A DNA stretch of 59,086 nt from Colwellia sp. C1TZA3 (GCF_007954265.1 NZ_VOLS01000025.1:1-59086); one strand, 5' to 3'. Counted from the first letter of the stretch, positions 47,516-58,033 are shown. Notes: a model not told the origin generated them from the letters alone. Numbers and translations are program-made.

Positions 47516-48442
47516 ATGCCAACATTAATGCCTGATATAGCAAATCACACCACAGCACAAACTGAGGGGACTTTGGATTGGGTCGGCATGAGTAATATAG
47601 AAATGCCTATCATGGTTGCCTCAAAAGGCCAATCAGAACGTATGGTTTCAGCTTACGTAGATGCGTTTGTTAACCTTAAAGAGCCAAAAGCGAAAGGCAT
47701 ACATATGTCGCGCCTATATTTGCTCCTTGATGAACTATCAAACTCAAATGTTTTAAACCATCAAAGTTTAGTGACCTTATTAGACGGCTTTATCAGTAGC
47801 CACCAAGATCTAAGCGATAATGCTCAAGTTAAGTTTAGCTTTGACTATCATCTGCGCCGCAAATCACTGATTAGTGGCAAACAAGGCTGGAAAGCCTATC
47901 CTGTCACCATTACTGGGCAATTAAATCAAGGTAAGTTGGATATCGAGCTTTCTATTGATGTGCGTTACTCTTCAACTTGCCCTTGCTCTGCAGCCTTGGC
48001 TCGTCAACTTATTCAACAAGCCTTTAAAGAAAAGTTTATTGGCCAAGCAGATGTTGATTTAACCGACGTGCATGAATGGCTTGGCACTACCGAAGGTATT
48101 ATGGCCACGCCACATAGTCAACGTTCTGTTGCTGAACTTAAAGTTAAATTAAATAACTCAACCACTGAATTTCCTATTACAGATCTGGTCGATTTAATTG
48201 AAAATTCGCTGAAGACACCGGTACAAGCGGCAGTAAAACGTGAAGATGAACAAGAGTTTGCTCGTTTAAATGGTCAGAACTTAATGTTTTGTGAAGATGC
48301 GGCTCGTCGTTTACAACACACCATGAATGCATCTGAGCAATTTGATGATTTTTGGTTGCGTATTAACCATTTAGAATCGTTACATGCCCATGACGCTGTC
48401 AGTGTGACCACTAAAGGTCTTGTCGATGGCTATAAATCTTAG
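47516..48442 (+). CDS. folE2: GTP cyclohydrolase FolE2 (type IB)
   Basis: Converts GTP to dihydroneopterin triphosphate, the entry step to folate, using an enzyme that is less zinc-dependent than FolE. The family motifs [17 protein letters not shown] and [20 protein letters not shown] are intact. 308 residues. The product feeds folate and possibly queuosine precursors. FolE2 proteins commonly support growth under zinc limitation. Confidence 0.94.
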   Translation: MPTLMPDIANHTTAQTEGTLDWVGMSNIEMPIMVASKGQSERMVSAYVDAFVNLKEPKAKGIHMSRLYLLLDELSNSNVLNHQSLVTLLDGFISSHQDLSDNAQVKFSFDYHLRRKSLISGKQGWKAYPVTITGQLNQGKLDIELSIDVRYSSTCPCSAALARQLIQQAFKEKFIGQADVDLTDVHEWLGTTEGIMATPHSQRSVAELKVKLNNSTTEFPITDLVDLIENSLKTPVQAAVKREDEQEFARLNGQNLMFCEDAARRLQHTMNASEQFDDFWLRINHLESLHAHDAVSVTTKGLVDGYKS

Positions 48443-48493
48443 CTAAGCTAAGCAATCTAAGCTTAGTGCAATAAGCTACGCTCAAAGTCAATC

Positions 48494-48528
48494 ATCCCTA
48501 GTTGTTTTAAAATAGCTGGGGATTTTTC
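48494..48528 (+). terminator. Terminator after folE2
   Basis: ATCCCTAGTT, loop of A/T, AGCTGGGGAT then TTTTTC. The stem has one G-T pair; about 50 bases past the stop. Confidence 0.8.
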
Positions 48529-48706
48529 TTTCTGCGAGCATAAAATTAGCAACTGCTGTCTCATTGAGCACTAAAAATAACGATAGAAAAATTGAAATGT
48601 AGCTACATATAACCATCAATTATTATCATGCCAATAGGCAGAAGCCACTCAAATAGACATTAAAAAAGCATTATTGCCTCGAAAAATAATAACCATGGCG
48701 CTGAGC

Positions 48707-50929
48707 TTATTTCTGAGCGATATGAGCTAACTGATTTATTGATAATTGATCACGGCCATTGTCTTTTGCTTGATAGAGTTGTTCATCAGCAAGCGTGATC
48801 CAATCAGTAATTTTTTCAGAATATGCCGCATTAGCCATCATCACGCCAATGGATATAGTTACAGCTATAAAATCTCCACTATCATGCTCAAAGTGATGCT
48901 GAGCTATTTCTTGACGTAACTCTTCGAGCTTTTCTAGCATAATGCCTTGTTCATCATGTTGCGCAACAATGATAAATTCTTCACCACCAAAGCGTGCAAC
49001 AATATCGCTGCGACGAAGAAACTTATTCTTCATTACTTCAGCAACATATTTTAAGCAGTGATCACCCATTAAATGACCATATTTATCATTAAGCTTTTTA
49101 AAGTGATCAAGGTCCAGCATAGCCACCAACATATCGGCATTATTTCGCGCCAATATCGCTTGTAACTCACTAAACTTGTTTTTCAAATAACGACGATTAT
49201 ATAAACCCGTTAAACTGTCTTTATTAGCTAATTTTTTTAGGGCTGTATTCGCTTGATTTAATTCTTCAGTACGTTTCTCTACTGTTTCTTCTAAAATAGA
49301 TTTCTGCTTAAGTAAGTACTCTTTCGACTGCTGTAACTCATCATACAAGGTTAAAAATTCAGTAGGTGCCACATAAGGGATAGCTCTATAACCGCTTGCT
49401 CCACCACCGTGGGCAAGCTCTTTTAAAGCGAATGCTAGTGGTCTATTTAAGGTACTGGCAAATCGGTTTGCTAATAAAATCACCAAAACGAAAATGACAA
49501 ATAACGAGATAAAAATGGTCAAATATTGTTGTTCAATTAACGCTAAAATTTGACTATGCTCAATTAAAACAAATATTTTCCAGCCATTATTGAGTTCGGA
49601 TTGACGGTATAAATAACGCTGTTTATTGGCACCATAAGTGTCAATCGTCAATAATTGATGTTTGGCATTAACTTGATCCGAAGAAAAATTAAATTTTGAC
49701 AATGTAGCTAGCGCTAAGCTAGCTTCAGCATAAATAACATTGTCATTTTCATCAGTCAATACCAAATCAATTTCTCGATCATTGGCGGCATAATGATTAA
49801 CCTGTTCAAACAAGTTAAGATTTAACGAACCTTCAACAATACCAATGGGTTTATCATTCTTGCTATCATTCTTGTTAGCATAAATTGGCGCACTAATAGC
49901 AATGATCGGATCGGCACCGAAACCTCGCCCCAGAAAAACTGAAGACACATAAAGTGATTGCTGAAAAAAGGCTTGGGAAAAATATGAGCGGTCAGCCACG
50001 CTAAAGCTACTTTTAGGTAGGTTTGCCATTAAAGAGCTCGGTGAAGAAGTCGCTAAACTCCCGTCCTGTTTGGCAATTAGCATAGTCAGAAAGCCTGGAT
50101 AAATTTTATGAACTTCAAGCAAAGCATCGTCATAATTACTGGGCTCAATAGCAGATAACTTATACGCTACTTGGGCAATCGCTTTCTTATGTTCATCAAC
50201 GTATTTTTCAATAATACGGCCAACATATTGACTGCTAATATCAAGCTTACCTTTAAATTGTTGTTCCTGTATATTAGTTAAACTTCGACTTAAAAACAAA
50301 CAAACCCCAACAACAAAAAAAGCCGACATCACCCATAAAATATACTGCAAGTATTGTTTGAGATTTTTCACTAGCGGTGGTTGTTGTGACTTTATCCAAC
50401 CACTTAATTTTTCACCAAATACAAAAATCAAGATAACCGCTAAAGCCGTATAAAAAATTGCATTAATACTTTGTTTAAACAAAGAGAATATTAAATATTC
50501 TGTTGCACTGGTCGTAGTAAATTTAATTAGCACCGCAGTCAATGGCATACCAATAAGCAACCAATACAAAAAATCTGCTGTTGGTAAATACCAACCACGA
50601 CCACGCAAATAGGAGACAAAGAGTGCTTCGCAGCCAAAAGTTAAAAAGCCAAAGGGATGACCCCAAATAATTAACAACGGCGCGACACAAAGCAAAGCAC
50701 ATAATAAGGTCAATGCGGGGCGAAGATAAGCAGCGGCAATAATAAAAGCCAAATTACCAACGACTAAAAAAATACTATAAGCGAGCTCTATCGGGTAACT
50801 ATTGAGCAATGCGCCGACTAAGCCTAAAGCTAAGGCTAATAAGATAGGACGGGTTTGACTAGGTTTAGCCTTAACAATGTCATGATCGTTGTCAAGCTTT
50901 AAAGCAATCTTAATAGGCGCTATAGCCAT
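48707..50929 (-). CDS. Membrane diguanylate cyclase with periplasmic Cache-type sensor
   Basis: 740-residue protein. An N-terminal multi-helix membrane part (about 27-185) is followed by a helix (about 197-215), a periplasmic double Cache-like domain (about 220-455), another helix (about 465-485), a coiled coil (about 525-565), and a C-terminal GGDEF domain with GGEEF (codons 48974-48988) and an RRSD inhibitory site five residues before it. Catalytic residues look intact, so it should make c-di-GMP. The N-terminal helices resemble a MASE-type sensor without clear family assignment. It stands alone between folE2 and fabY. Confidence 0.88.
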   Translation of the reverse strand: MAIAPIKIALKLDNDHDIVKAKPSQTRPILLALALGLVGALLNSYPIELAYSIFLVVGNLAFIIAAAYLRPALTLLCALLCVAPLLIIWGHPFGFLTFGCEALFVSYLRGRGWYLPTADFLYWLLIGMPLTAVLIKFTTTSATEYLIFSLFKQSINAIFYTALAVILIFVFGEKLSGWIKSQQPPLVKNLKQYLQYILWVMSAFFVVGVCLFLSRSLTNIQEQQFKGKLDISSQYVGRIIEKYVDEHKKAIAQVAYKLSAIEPSNYDDALLEVHKIYPGFLTMLIAKQDGSLATSSPSSLMANLPKSSFSVADRSYFSQAFFQQSLYVSSVFLGRGFGADPIIAISAPIYANKNDSKNDKPIGIVEGSLNLNLFEQVNHYAANDREIDLVLTDENDNVIYAEASLALATLSKFNFSSDQVNAKHQLLTIDTYGANKQRYLYRQSELNNGWKIFVLIEHSQILALIEQQYLTIFISLFVIFVLVILLANRFASTLNRPLAFALKELAHGGGASGYRAIPYVAPTEFLTLYDELQQSKEYLLKQKSILEETVEKRTEELNQANTALKKLANKDSLTGLYNRRYLKNKFSELQAILARNNADMLVAMLDLDHFKKLNDKYGHLMGDHCLKYVAEVMKNKFLRRSDIVARFGGEEFIIVAQHDEQGIMLEKLEELRQEIAQHHFEHDSGDFIAVTISIGVMMANAAYSEKITDWITLADEQLYQAKDNGRDQLSINQLAHIAQK

Positions 50930-51116
50930 ATATAATGTGCCATTTTAAGGGTTATTAAATTATTATAATGTTAACTGTATAGTTACGAAAATCTGCGAAA
51001 AGTGATTAAAAGTTACGAAAAATCCCCTCAAGGCACAATATTGTTTATCAACCATAGAATATTAGCAATTTCATGCACAATATTCGTATGGCTACTATTT
51101 ATAGTGCATTAAATAC

Positions 51117-51150
51117 AAAAGCCCTGTCAATATAATTGCAGGGCTTTTAG
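51117..51150 (-). terminator. Terminator after fabY
   Basis: On the minus strand AAAAGCCCTG, loop, CAGGGCTTTTGT..., 27 bases past the fabY stop. Confidence 0.88.
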
Positions 51151-51176
51151 GCAAACTTTCTGGCTTTTGGTTAAGA

Positions 51177-53072
51177 TTAAACCATATCGGCAAATGGATT
51201 CTTTGCCGGTAGCACTATTTTATTAGTAAAACCGGAAACGCTGATATCTTCATCGGTAATACTAAGGTCATCATCCATTAAAGTGCCATCGCCAAAGCGG
51301 TAAATAATTTGAAAATCACCACTGTCCGCTTGTGCTTGATATTTGACTCTTGCTTGTTCTACCACCGTGGTTTTATCACGGTAAGTTTGCATCGCAACAG
51401 CACCGTGGCGTTTTTCCATCATCGCCAAGGTTACCGCTGGAGAAAACAAGGTTGCTGTGGCGTTGTTACCGCCAAAACCTTTCGAGTTAATAAAGGCAAC
51501 ATCCATATTCTGACAATGCCAATGCTCAGTGGCAATATTTAACCGCTCGTTATGAACGTCATCGGCGACTTTATCAATGGTGGTAATACCTGGCATAATA
51601 TTGTGAGCAAATATGCCTAGCGCCATAGCCACTTGATCACCACTTGCTGGGCCAATGGTATGGCCGACAAAGGCTTTAGGCGCGGCTACAGGCCAATTAT
51701 TAATATCAAAACTCTTGGCAATACGATCATAAATTAACGATTCAGTAACACGGTTTTGCGGGGTACTCGAGCCATGCGCTAAAATAAAGCTACGTTGCTG
51801 AACCGACTCTGCACCCATAATCGACTTAGCCAATGAAACTGACTTAGCCATGGTAATATAATTACCTGGGCCTGGCGCTGTAATCGACTTTTTAAAACCA
51901 TCAGCATTAGTAAAAACATCTGCCACTGAACCCAAAACATTCATGCCAAGCTCTAGCGCTAAGGCGTCATCCACTAAAACAATAAACTGCGCGGCTTCAC
52001 CAATGGTAAAACCACAGTTTTCACCAAACGGGCGACTAGTTCGGCGATGATCAGCAACACCATTACCATCAATTTTTTTCAAACCTTCTTCATTGGCCAA
52101 AGCACTCATATTGCCAAAGCCTTCGACCACTTCAGGGGTAATGGCACAATCATTACTACCAACAATTGCCAAGCGAATACGCCCGGCTTGAATATCTTGT
52201 ACTGCCGCTTTTAAGTTATATAAAAAAGTGGCACAAGCGCCGGTAGAGGTAAAGGTTGTTCCGACACTGCCGGTAACATAGGCATTGATAAAGTCAGTCG
52301 ACATGGTATTTAAACCAAGGGCTAAGTTTTTTGTTGATACTCGCTCGCCTTTTTGGCGATTTTGCATCATGCCACCCAGACCTTCAGCCTGAGTTTGACC
52401 AAATACTGATGCTGAGTAAGTACCAATTTCATCTGGACAAATTTTATCAACAATTTCATTCCAACTATAACCGGTAGAATGAATAGCATCGGCGGCGCCA
52501 AAAACAGTGGCTTGCAAACCACGTGGCTGATAACGGCTGTTATATAAACTGGCGGGTTTAAAGCCGGTGGGAAATTGTCCAGCGGCTTTAATCGGGTTAT
52601 CACGAGTTGAGTCATGTTTGACTTCAATTTCACCGGCAATATCCACACGAACGCGTTTATCTGCTAGTTCAGTGATTTGCCATGTGCGCGGTAATGGTTT
52701 GGGTAAATCACGGGCACGGGTTTCAAAACTAATACCGTTTTCACCAGTATCCATAGTCAATTTTTGCTGCCATGGTGTCGCATCAGGGTCAAAGTGATCA
52801 TGTTCAATTTTGCGGATTAAAGTGCCGGCTAAAATTGCTGCACCAAAGTGTTTTTCAACCTCAGATTTATCAACAACCTTACCTTGGTCATCAACCAGTT
52901 TGCCATCTTGGCTGGTTAATAAATTCATTAAGGTCGCTAAACCAACAAAAGTTTCTTGGCGAGCTTCAGCATTTAATTTATCGATAACAATGCGGCGAAA
53001 GCCTTGATGAAACGATGTTCTACCCGCGGCATTAATGCCGCCCATGCCAACTATAATCGGTAACGCAGTCAT
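51177..53072 (-). CDS. fabY: Beta-ketoacyl-ACP synthase, FabY type
   Basis: Long (631 residues) condensing enzyme of the type named FabY in Pseudomonas aeruginosa, where it starts fatty-acid synthesis from acetyl-CoA and malonyl-ACP. It contains the thiolase-fold Cys in TSTGACATFLYNL, the first catalytic His in AHGSSTPQNR, and the second in FVGHTIGPASGDQ. The family N-terminus IIVGMGGINAAGRTS is present. It is divergent from a GlxA-type regulator, 136 bases apart, which suggests control of fabY by that protein. Confidence 0.9.
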   Translation of the reverse strand: MTALPIIVGMGGINAAGRTSFHQGFRRIVIDKLNAEARQETFVGLATLMNLLTSQDGKLVDDQGKVVDKSEVEKHFGAAILAGTLIRKIEHDHFDPDATPWQQKLTMDTGENGISFETRARDLPKPLPRTWQITELADKRVRVDIAGEIEVKHDSTRDNPIKAAGQFPTGFKPASLYNSRYQPRGLQATVFGAADAIHSTGYSWNEIVDKICPDEIGTYSASVFGQTQAEGLGGMMQNRQKGERVSTKNLALGLNTMSTDFINAYVTGSVGTTFTSTGACATFLYNLKAAVQDIQAGRIRLAIVGSNDCAITPEVVEGFGNMSALANEEGLKKIDGNGVADHRRTSRPFGENCGFTIGEAAQFIVLVDDALALELGMNVLGSVADVFTNADGFKKSITAPGPGNYITMAKSVSLAKSIMGAESVQQRSFILAHGSSTPQNRVTESLIYDRIAKSFDINNWPVAAPKAFVGHTIGPASGDQVAMALGIFAHNIMPGITTIDKVADDVHNERLNIATEHWHCQNMDVAFINSKGFGGNNATATLFSPAVTLAMMEKRHGAVAMQTYRDKTTVVEQARVKYQAQADSGDFQIIYRFGDGTLMDDDLSITDEDISVSGFTNKIVLPAKNPFADMV

Positions 53073-53208
53073 GAAAAAATCTCTTTAAATTCAAAGCTTA
53101 ATATTTATGTTTTTCAGTGTAAGAGTTACCACAAATAAATAACATTCATTTATAGCCATAAAATATGTCAAAATAGCCAAACAAGTAGAATATAGAGTAA
53201 TAAGCTTA

Positions 53209-54228
53209 ATGAAGACAAAATTTAAACGCAATAAAGACAATACCATCAACATTGCCTTGTTACTCTATGATCACATGCTAGCAACCAGTGTCAGCCTGCC
53301 AGTTGAAATGTTACGTGCTGGTGAAGCCGTGGCTTTGCAAGCAAATCGTCAGGCCCCACGTTTATCTATTCAAATGGTTGCTGAGAGCATTAAACCGATA
53401 TCAACTCGCGCTTTAATTAGACTGCTACCTGATACTGACATTGACCATGCTCAGCAACCTGATTTTGCCTTTATCCCAAGCTTGTGGCGCAATCCTAGGC
53501 CGACTATTGCCAAACAACCGAAAATGTTGCAATGGTTAAGTGATGTCTGGAGCAAAGGTTCAACATTAATTGGCGGTGGTACCGGCGTTTGCTTAATGGC
53601 TGAAGCGGGTATTCTAGACTACCACCCAGCAACCACTCATTGGCACTATGTTGAGCAATTTAAACGTGATTATCCAAAAGTAGATTTAAAGCCAGATTTT
53701 TTTATCACCCAATCGGAACGAAGCTATTGTGCTGCCAGTGTCAATGCCTTAGCTGATATTGTGGTGCATATTATTTTTCAAATTTATGGTCAAAATGCCG
53801 CGCAACAAGTAGAGCGAAATTTTTCCCATGAAATTAGAAAACCTTACGAAGAACAGCGCTATTTAGAAGGTGCGGTAGATCGCCACGCTGACGAATTAAT
53901 CAGCCAAATTCAATTTTGGTTACAAAGCAACTTAAACACTGAGTTAACCTTAAATAACATCGCCCAGCAGTTCGGCATCAGTCAACGCTCATTTACCCGT
54001 AGATTTAAATTCGCCACTGGTATTAATGCCACACAATATTGGCAAAAATTAAAAATACAGACCGCAAAGGAATTATTAGCGGCGAGTAATTTATCCATTC
54101 AAGAAGTGGCTTTTCAAGTCGGTTATCAAGACCAAGCAAACTTTACTCGTCTGTTTAAACACAGATTAAATATAACGCCAAAAGCTTATCGGGCGATGGT
54201 AAGAAGAAAATTATTTAGTAACGACTAA
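53209..54228 (+). CDS. GlxA-family transcriptional regulator (DJ-1/PfpI plus AraC HTH)
   Basis: 339 residues. The N-terminal class I amidotransferase-like domain (about 10-190) contains TLIGGGTGVCLMAEAGIL with the nucleophile-position Cys, as in other family members that do not act as enzymes. The C-terminal AraC-type DNA-binding domain (about 235-335) has LTLNNIAQQFGISQRSFTRR and FQVGYQDQANFTRLFK. It is divergently arranged with fabY and is therefore a candidate regulator of it. The ligand is unknown. Confidence 0.87.
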   Translation: MKTKFKRNKDNTINIALLLYDHMLATSVSLPVEMLRAGEAVALQANRQAPRLSIQMVAESIKPISTRALIRLLPDTDIDHAQQPDFAFIPSLWRNPRPTIAKQPKMLQWLSDVWSKGSTLIGGGTGVCLMAEAGILDYHPATTHWHYVEQFKRDYPKVDLKPDFFITQSERSYCAASVNALADIVVHIIFQIYGQNAAQQVERNFSHEIRKPYEEQRYLEGAVDRHADELISQIQFWLQSNLNTELTLNNIAQQFGISQRSFTRRFKFATGINATQYWQKLKIQTAKELLAASNLSIQEVAFQVGYQDQANFTRLFKHRLNITPKAYRAMVRRKLFSND

Positions 54229-54333
54229 GTGGCTAATCTAAGGACATTTTTTATTGTCCTATCTTAATGTTTGGCTTTAATACTTGCGCCTTAGTACTTG
54301 CGTTTTAATGCTTAAGCTTTCGCGTGTGAGTTA

Positions 54334-54490
54334 TACCAGTTCCATTAAGTTTGTGATCTTGTTGTGCGCAGGAAAAATAACTCAAGGTAAGGCGCTAGAT
54401 TGAGCAATAGCTGGCTATTGGGAGTGAGAGCAACACAGCCTTGCGCTATTTTAACTAGTACAAGTGAGCAATAACTTAATGGGATTGGTA
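54334..54490 (+). repeat. Family I MITE-like repeat, copy 6
   Basis: 157-bp copy flanked by TTA on both sides (54331-54333 and 54491-54493). A family IV element starts directly after the right TTA. Confidence 0.92.
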
Positions 54491-54493
54491 TTA

Positions 54494-54955
54494 TATACCC
54501 GCTCCACTTCAAGGTGCAGGTTTGTGCAAGTCGAGAAAGGGTTAGGTACCAGGCATGGATTGAAGAGAATAGTTATTCTTGGCAACTGCTCCTGCGTTGC
54601 TCTAATAACCCACATCCCTGTGGGAATATTGTCGAAATCCATAACGCCACAGATGACCCTTTATCGGCTTGCCCGTAGGGAGCTAAGCTAGAAAACCAGT
54701 CCAGCGTTGCATACATGGATGTATGTACTTAGGTTTTGTCTGGAACAAAAAACCTGTGCACTACTTGATAAGGTTCCTACATGGCCGTTCTTAGCCATCC
54801 ATGGCTCCACGGCATTAGTACTTCCATGCACGTCGATGTAGGACATTAGGGTAACGCAGGAGCAGTTACCGAGAATAACCATTATCTTCGTATCGCGCCT
54901 TGATCTGATTTCCTAGCTTAACGCTGAAACTGCATCTTGAAGTGGAACGGGTATA
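54494..54955 (+). repeat. Family IV fold-back repeat, long copy with hairpin modules
   Basis: 462-bp element, TATACCCGCTCC...GGAACGGGTATA. Compared with the copy at 47029-47294 it has three extra segments (about 54580-54627, 54712-54760 and 54774-54872). The first and third contain complementary sequences (GGCAACTGCTCCTGCGTTGC at 54581-54600 and GTAACGCAGGAGCAGTTACC at 54851-54870), so they extend the same stem. The second contains its own hairpins. Confidence 0.85.
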
Positions 54956-54974
54956 GCACTGGGCTTATTAAAAC

Positions 54975-55286
54975 CTATGCGCAAAATTCACTATGTAAAA
55001 AGCTAATCAGCTTCACTACTGAAGGGTTGGCGATACTGTAAAATATGGTTTGTGATTCACGTCGTGTTTTAACTAAATTATCTTGGCGTAATCGGGCTAA
55101 ATGTTGCGATAAACTTGATTGGCTCAAATCAACAAAGTTATTCAGTTCATTGACTGACATTTCTTTTTCGCCTAAATGACATAATATCAACAGTCGATGC
55201 TCATTACTCATCGCTTTCAATAAGTCGGCAGCCTGCGAAGCATTTTTACGCATTTCATTTATATCAATTGCTGCTAACTCAGCCAT
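54975..55286 (-). CDS. ArsR-family repressor, BigR/SqrR-like
   Basis: 103-residue winged-helix repressor. The HTH region is VNELNNFVDLSQSSLSQHLARL. Two cysteines, C36 (LLILCHLGE) and C102 (SEFCA, near the end), are 66 residues apart, the same spacing as the redox pair in BigR (C42/C108) and SqrR (C41/C107), which form a tetrasulfide link with persulfide. It lacks the metal-binding cysteine motif (ELCVCDL) of ArsR/SmtB proteins. It is divergent from an RND exporter operon, with AT-rich palindromes between. Confidence 0.85.
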   Translation of the reverse strand: MAELAAIDINEMRKNASQAADLLKAMSNEHRLLILCHLGEKEMSVNELNNFVDLSQSSLSQHLARLRQDNLVKTRRESQTIFYSIANPSVVKLISFLHSEFCA

Positions 55287-55356
55287 TTGTTACTCGCTAT
55301 TTATTATCGCAAAAAAATCATTTTATCGCGTAAAGTTATTTATGGTTGGATATTAC

Positions 55357-55412
55357 ATTAGATACTGCTAATATAAAAGTACATTACATTTTTCTAATAT
55401 ACCTTAATATTA
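55357..55412. promoter_or_regulatory. Candidate operator palindromes between the repressor and the exporter
   Basis: Two inverted repeats with 6-base spacers: ATTAG-N6-CTAAT at 55357-55372 and TAATAT-N6-ATATTA at 55395-55412. Their AT-rich form resembles sites bound by ArsR-type BigR proteins. Both lie upstream of the exporter start at 55434, so repressor binding would block it and probably the repressor gene itself. RBS AGAGGAAG follows at about 55421. Confidence 0.55.
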
Positions 55413-55433
55413 TAATGTAGAAGAGGAAGTATT

Positions 55434-58022
55434 TTGAACTACCAACGCGTATTAAACTTTGCCATCACAAAGCCGAAAGTCATCTATAGCTTACTATGGC
55501 TAATCACATTACTGAGTGTGGCGATGCTGCCCCAAATAGCTATTGATACCGACCCTGAAAATATGCTCAGCCAAGATGCGCCAGCACGGGTATTTCACAA
55601 TCAGATAAAAACTGACTTTCTGATGCGCGATATGATTGTCGTTGGTTTAGTCAGTAAAGATACTATCTTTACGCCTAAAATTTTAAGCATTGTTGAGCAA
55701 TTAACTAATGAAATTCTTCAACTTGATGGCGTTATTAAACAAGACTTAATGTCGCTAAATGTTGTCGATAATATTAGTCAATTAACTGACGAGCAAGGTG
55801 TTAGCCAAGGCGTTTTATTTGAATACCTGATGAAACAAGCGCCGACGACACTTAAAGCAAGCCAGAAAATTCGGCAAGCGGTGAAACGCTTACCTATGCT
55901 TAACAACACCTTAGTCTCTGGCGACGACAAAGCAGTCGCGATTTATGTACCTATTGTTGCTAAAGATCAAAGTTATATTATTGCTGAACGAATTCGTGCT
56001 TTAGCCGCTAATATAACGACAGTTGAACAAGATAACTTAGCCTTTCACATTACCGGTTTACCGGTAGCTGAAGACCAATTTGGCCACGAAATGTTTGTCC
56101 AGATGGGCGTGGCCGCGCCATTAGCCGGCTTAGCGATATTTTTATTACTCTGGCTTTTCTTTAGAAATTTTGCCTTAATTATTGCCCCTATGGTGGTCGC
56201 CATGGCAACGGTATTGATCATCATGGGGTGCTTAATAGGCTTAGGCTTTACCGTTCATATTATGTCTTCGATGATCGCGATATTTCTGATGCCCATTGCC
56301 GTGGTTGACTCAGTGCACATTTTATCGGAATTTGCCGATCGTTTTAAAGCCGGTGATGACGCGTCAAAAACCATTAAAAAAGTCATGGCGCACTTATATA
56401 AACCCATGCTATTTACTTCAATCACTTCTGCCGTTGGCTTTTATTCCTTGATGTTAACCCCTATTCCGCCGGTAAAAGTTTTTGGCGGCTTTATCGGAAC
56501 CGGTATTTTATTAGCCTTTGTTTTAACCATTACTTTTATTCCCGCTTACATTGCCCGCATGAAGCCTGAAACCTTAGCCAAACTACAACGCGCTATCGCG
56601 CTGATGGAACAAAAAGGTAAATTAGCCACAAGCCTAGAAAAATTGGGCGCTTTTTCGATTAAACGTACCAAGCTTATTTTGATCGCTTTTATCGCTTTAT
56701 TTGCTGTCAGCCTGGTCGGTGTTAATCGTATTATCATTAATGACAACCCGGTGAATTGGTTTAAAGCTGATCATGAAATTCGTGTGGCGGATAAAGCGCT
56801 TAATCAACACTTTGCCGGTACTTATAATGCATGGATAGTGTTTAGCAATAACAAGCCTCAACAGCAAACTGCCCTTGATAGTTTTAGCGAAATACTCAAC
56901 ACGGCGAATGATGGAAAAACAAAAGCAGCTATTTCAAAAATCTATCATCAATGGCTAAAAGATGAGTCCAGTGAAAAAAACACTTTCTTTACACAAGAGC
57001 TATTAATACAGCTTGATGATTTTAGCTTTAGCGCAAACGCGCTCGAACAACCTTGGCTTGAGCAACTTTATAAGGTCAGCGAGCAAGCGAACAATGCACA
57101 AAAAATATTTACCGACCCTGACATGCTTAATTGGCTGGCCAAATTGCAAACCGCTATGGTTAACAAAGGCGATGTCGGTAAGGTCAATAGTTTGACCGAT
57201 ATCATTAGCACCGTTAACCGCGAACTAAATTCAGGTGATGACAAAGACTTTGCTATTCCTAAAAGCAGTAATGGTGTTGCACAAACTTTATTGCAGTTTC
57301 AATCTTCTCATCGCCCACAAGATTTATGGCACTTTGTTAGCAAAGATTATCAACGTACACTTTTATGGCTACAAATGAGCAGTGGCGACAATCAACATAT
57401 GGCTAACGTGGTGAGTTGGTTAGACGACTATATAGATAAAAACCCACCCCCTATCAAGGTTCAGCATCAATGGGCCGGTAAGTCATACCTTAATGTTGTT
57501 TGGCAAGACGCCATGGTCAGCGGCATGATCGACAGCCTAATATCATCATTTATCGCGGTATTTTTAATCATGGTGCTACTGTTTAGATCGATAAAATATG
57601 GCATATTGGCCATGCTGCCCCTGACCTTTACCATCACCATGATCTACGGACTGGTGGGCTGGTTTGGCAAAGCTTACGATATGCCTATCGCGGTGCTCTC
57701 GGCATTAACACTTGGGTTATCAATTGATTTTGCCATTCATTTTCTTCAACGTGTACGCGAACTTGAAATTGAAAAGCAAAGCCTAAGCCTAGCATTACAA
57801 GCGATGTTTCAAGAGCCTAGCCGCGCCATCGTCCGCAATGCCATTGTGATTGCTATTGGTTTTACGCCACTGTTGTTATCGCCGTTGATGCCCTATATCA
57901 CGGTGGGATTTTTCTTAGCCAGCATCATGATTTTATCGGCCTTAGTCACCTTAGTATTACTACCAGCGATACTAACGCTATTAGCTCGGCGTAAAACCAC
58001 AAAAAATTTAGCACAATCATAA
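55434..58022 (+). CDS. RND-family exporter (MMPL/HAE3-like)
   Basis: 862 residues, twelve membrane helices in two blocks of one plus five, each block with a large periplasmic loop. Conserved acid-containing helices read VVDSVHILSEFADR and SIDFAIHFLQRVRE, the RND proton-relay type. TTG start (55434) after AGAGGAAG. The 11-base gap to the next gene marks an operon. Such exporters of the sterol-sensing-like group usually work with a LolA-like periplasmic protein and move lipids or hydrophobic compounds. The substrate is unknown here. Confidence 0.87.
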   Translation: MNYQRVLNFAITKPKVIYSLLWLITLLSVAMLPQIAIDTDPENMLSQDAPARVFHNQIKTDFLMRDMIVVGLVSKDTIFTPKILSIVEQLTNEILQLDGVIKQDLMSLNVVDNISQLTDEQGVSQGVLFEYLMKQAPTTLKASQKIRQAVKRLPMLNNTLVSGDDKAVAIYVPIVAKDQSYIIAERIRALAANITTVEQDNLAFHITGLPVAEDQFGHEMFVQMGVAAPLAGLAIFLLLWLFFRNFALIIAPMVVAMATVLIIMGCLIGLGFTVHIMSSMIAIFLMPIAVVDSVHILSEFADRFKAGDDASKTIKKVMAHLYKPMLFTSITSAVGFYSLMLTPIPPVKVFGGFIGTGILLAFVLTITFIPAYIARMKPETLAKLQRAIALMEQKGKLATSLEKLGAFSIKRTKLILIAFIALFAVSLVGVNRIIINDNPVNWFKADHEIRVADKALNQHFAGTYNAWIVFSNNKPQQQTALDSFSEILNTANDGKTKAAISKIYHQWLKDESSEKNTFFTQELLIQLDDFSFSANALEQPWLEQLYKVSEQANNAQKIFTDPDMLNWLAKLQTAMVNKGDVGKVNSLTDIISTVNRELNSGDDKDFAIPKSSNGVAQTLLQFQSSHRPQDLWHFVSKDYQRTLLWLQMSSGDNQHMANVVSWLDDYIDKNPPPIKVQHQWAGKSYLNVVWQDAMVSGMIDSLISSFIAVFLIMVLLFRSIKYGILAMLPLTFTITMIYGLVGWFGKAYDMPIAVLSALTLGLSIDFAIHFLQRVRELEIEKQSLSLALQAMFQEPSRAIVRNAIVIAIGFTPLLLSPLMPYITVGFFLASIMILSALVTLVLLPAILTLLARRKTTKNLAQS

Positions 58023-58033
58023 AGGACACCCTA

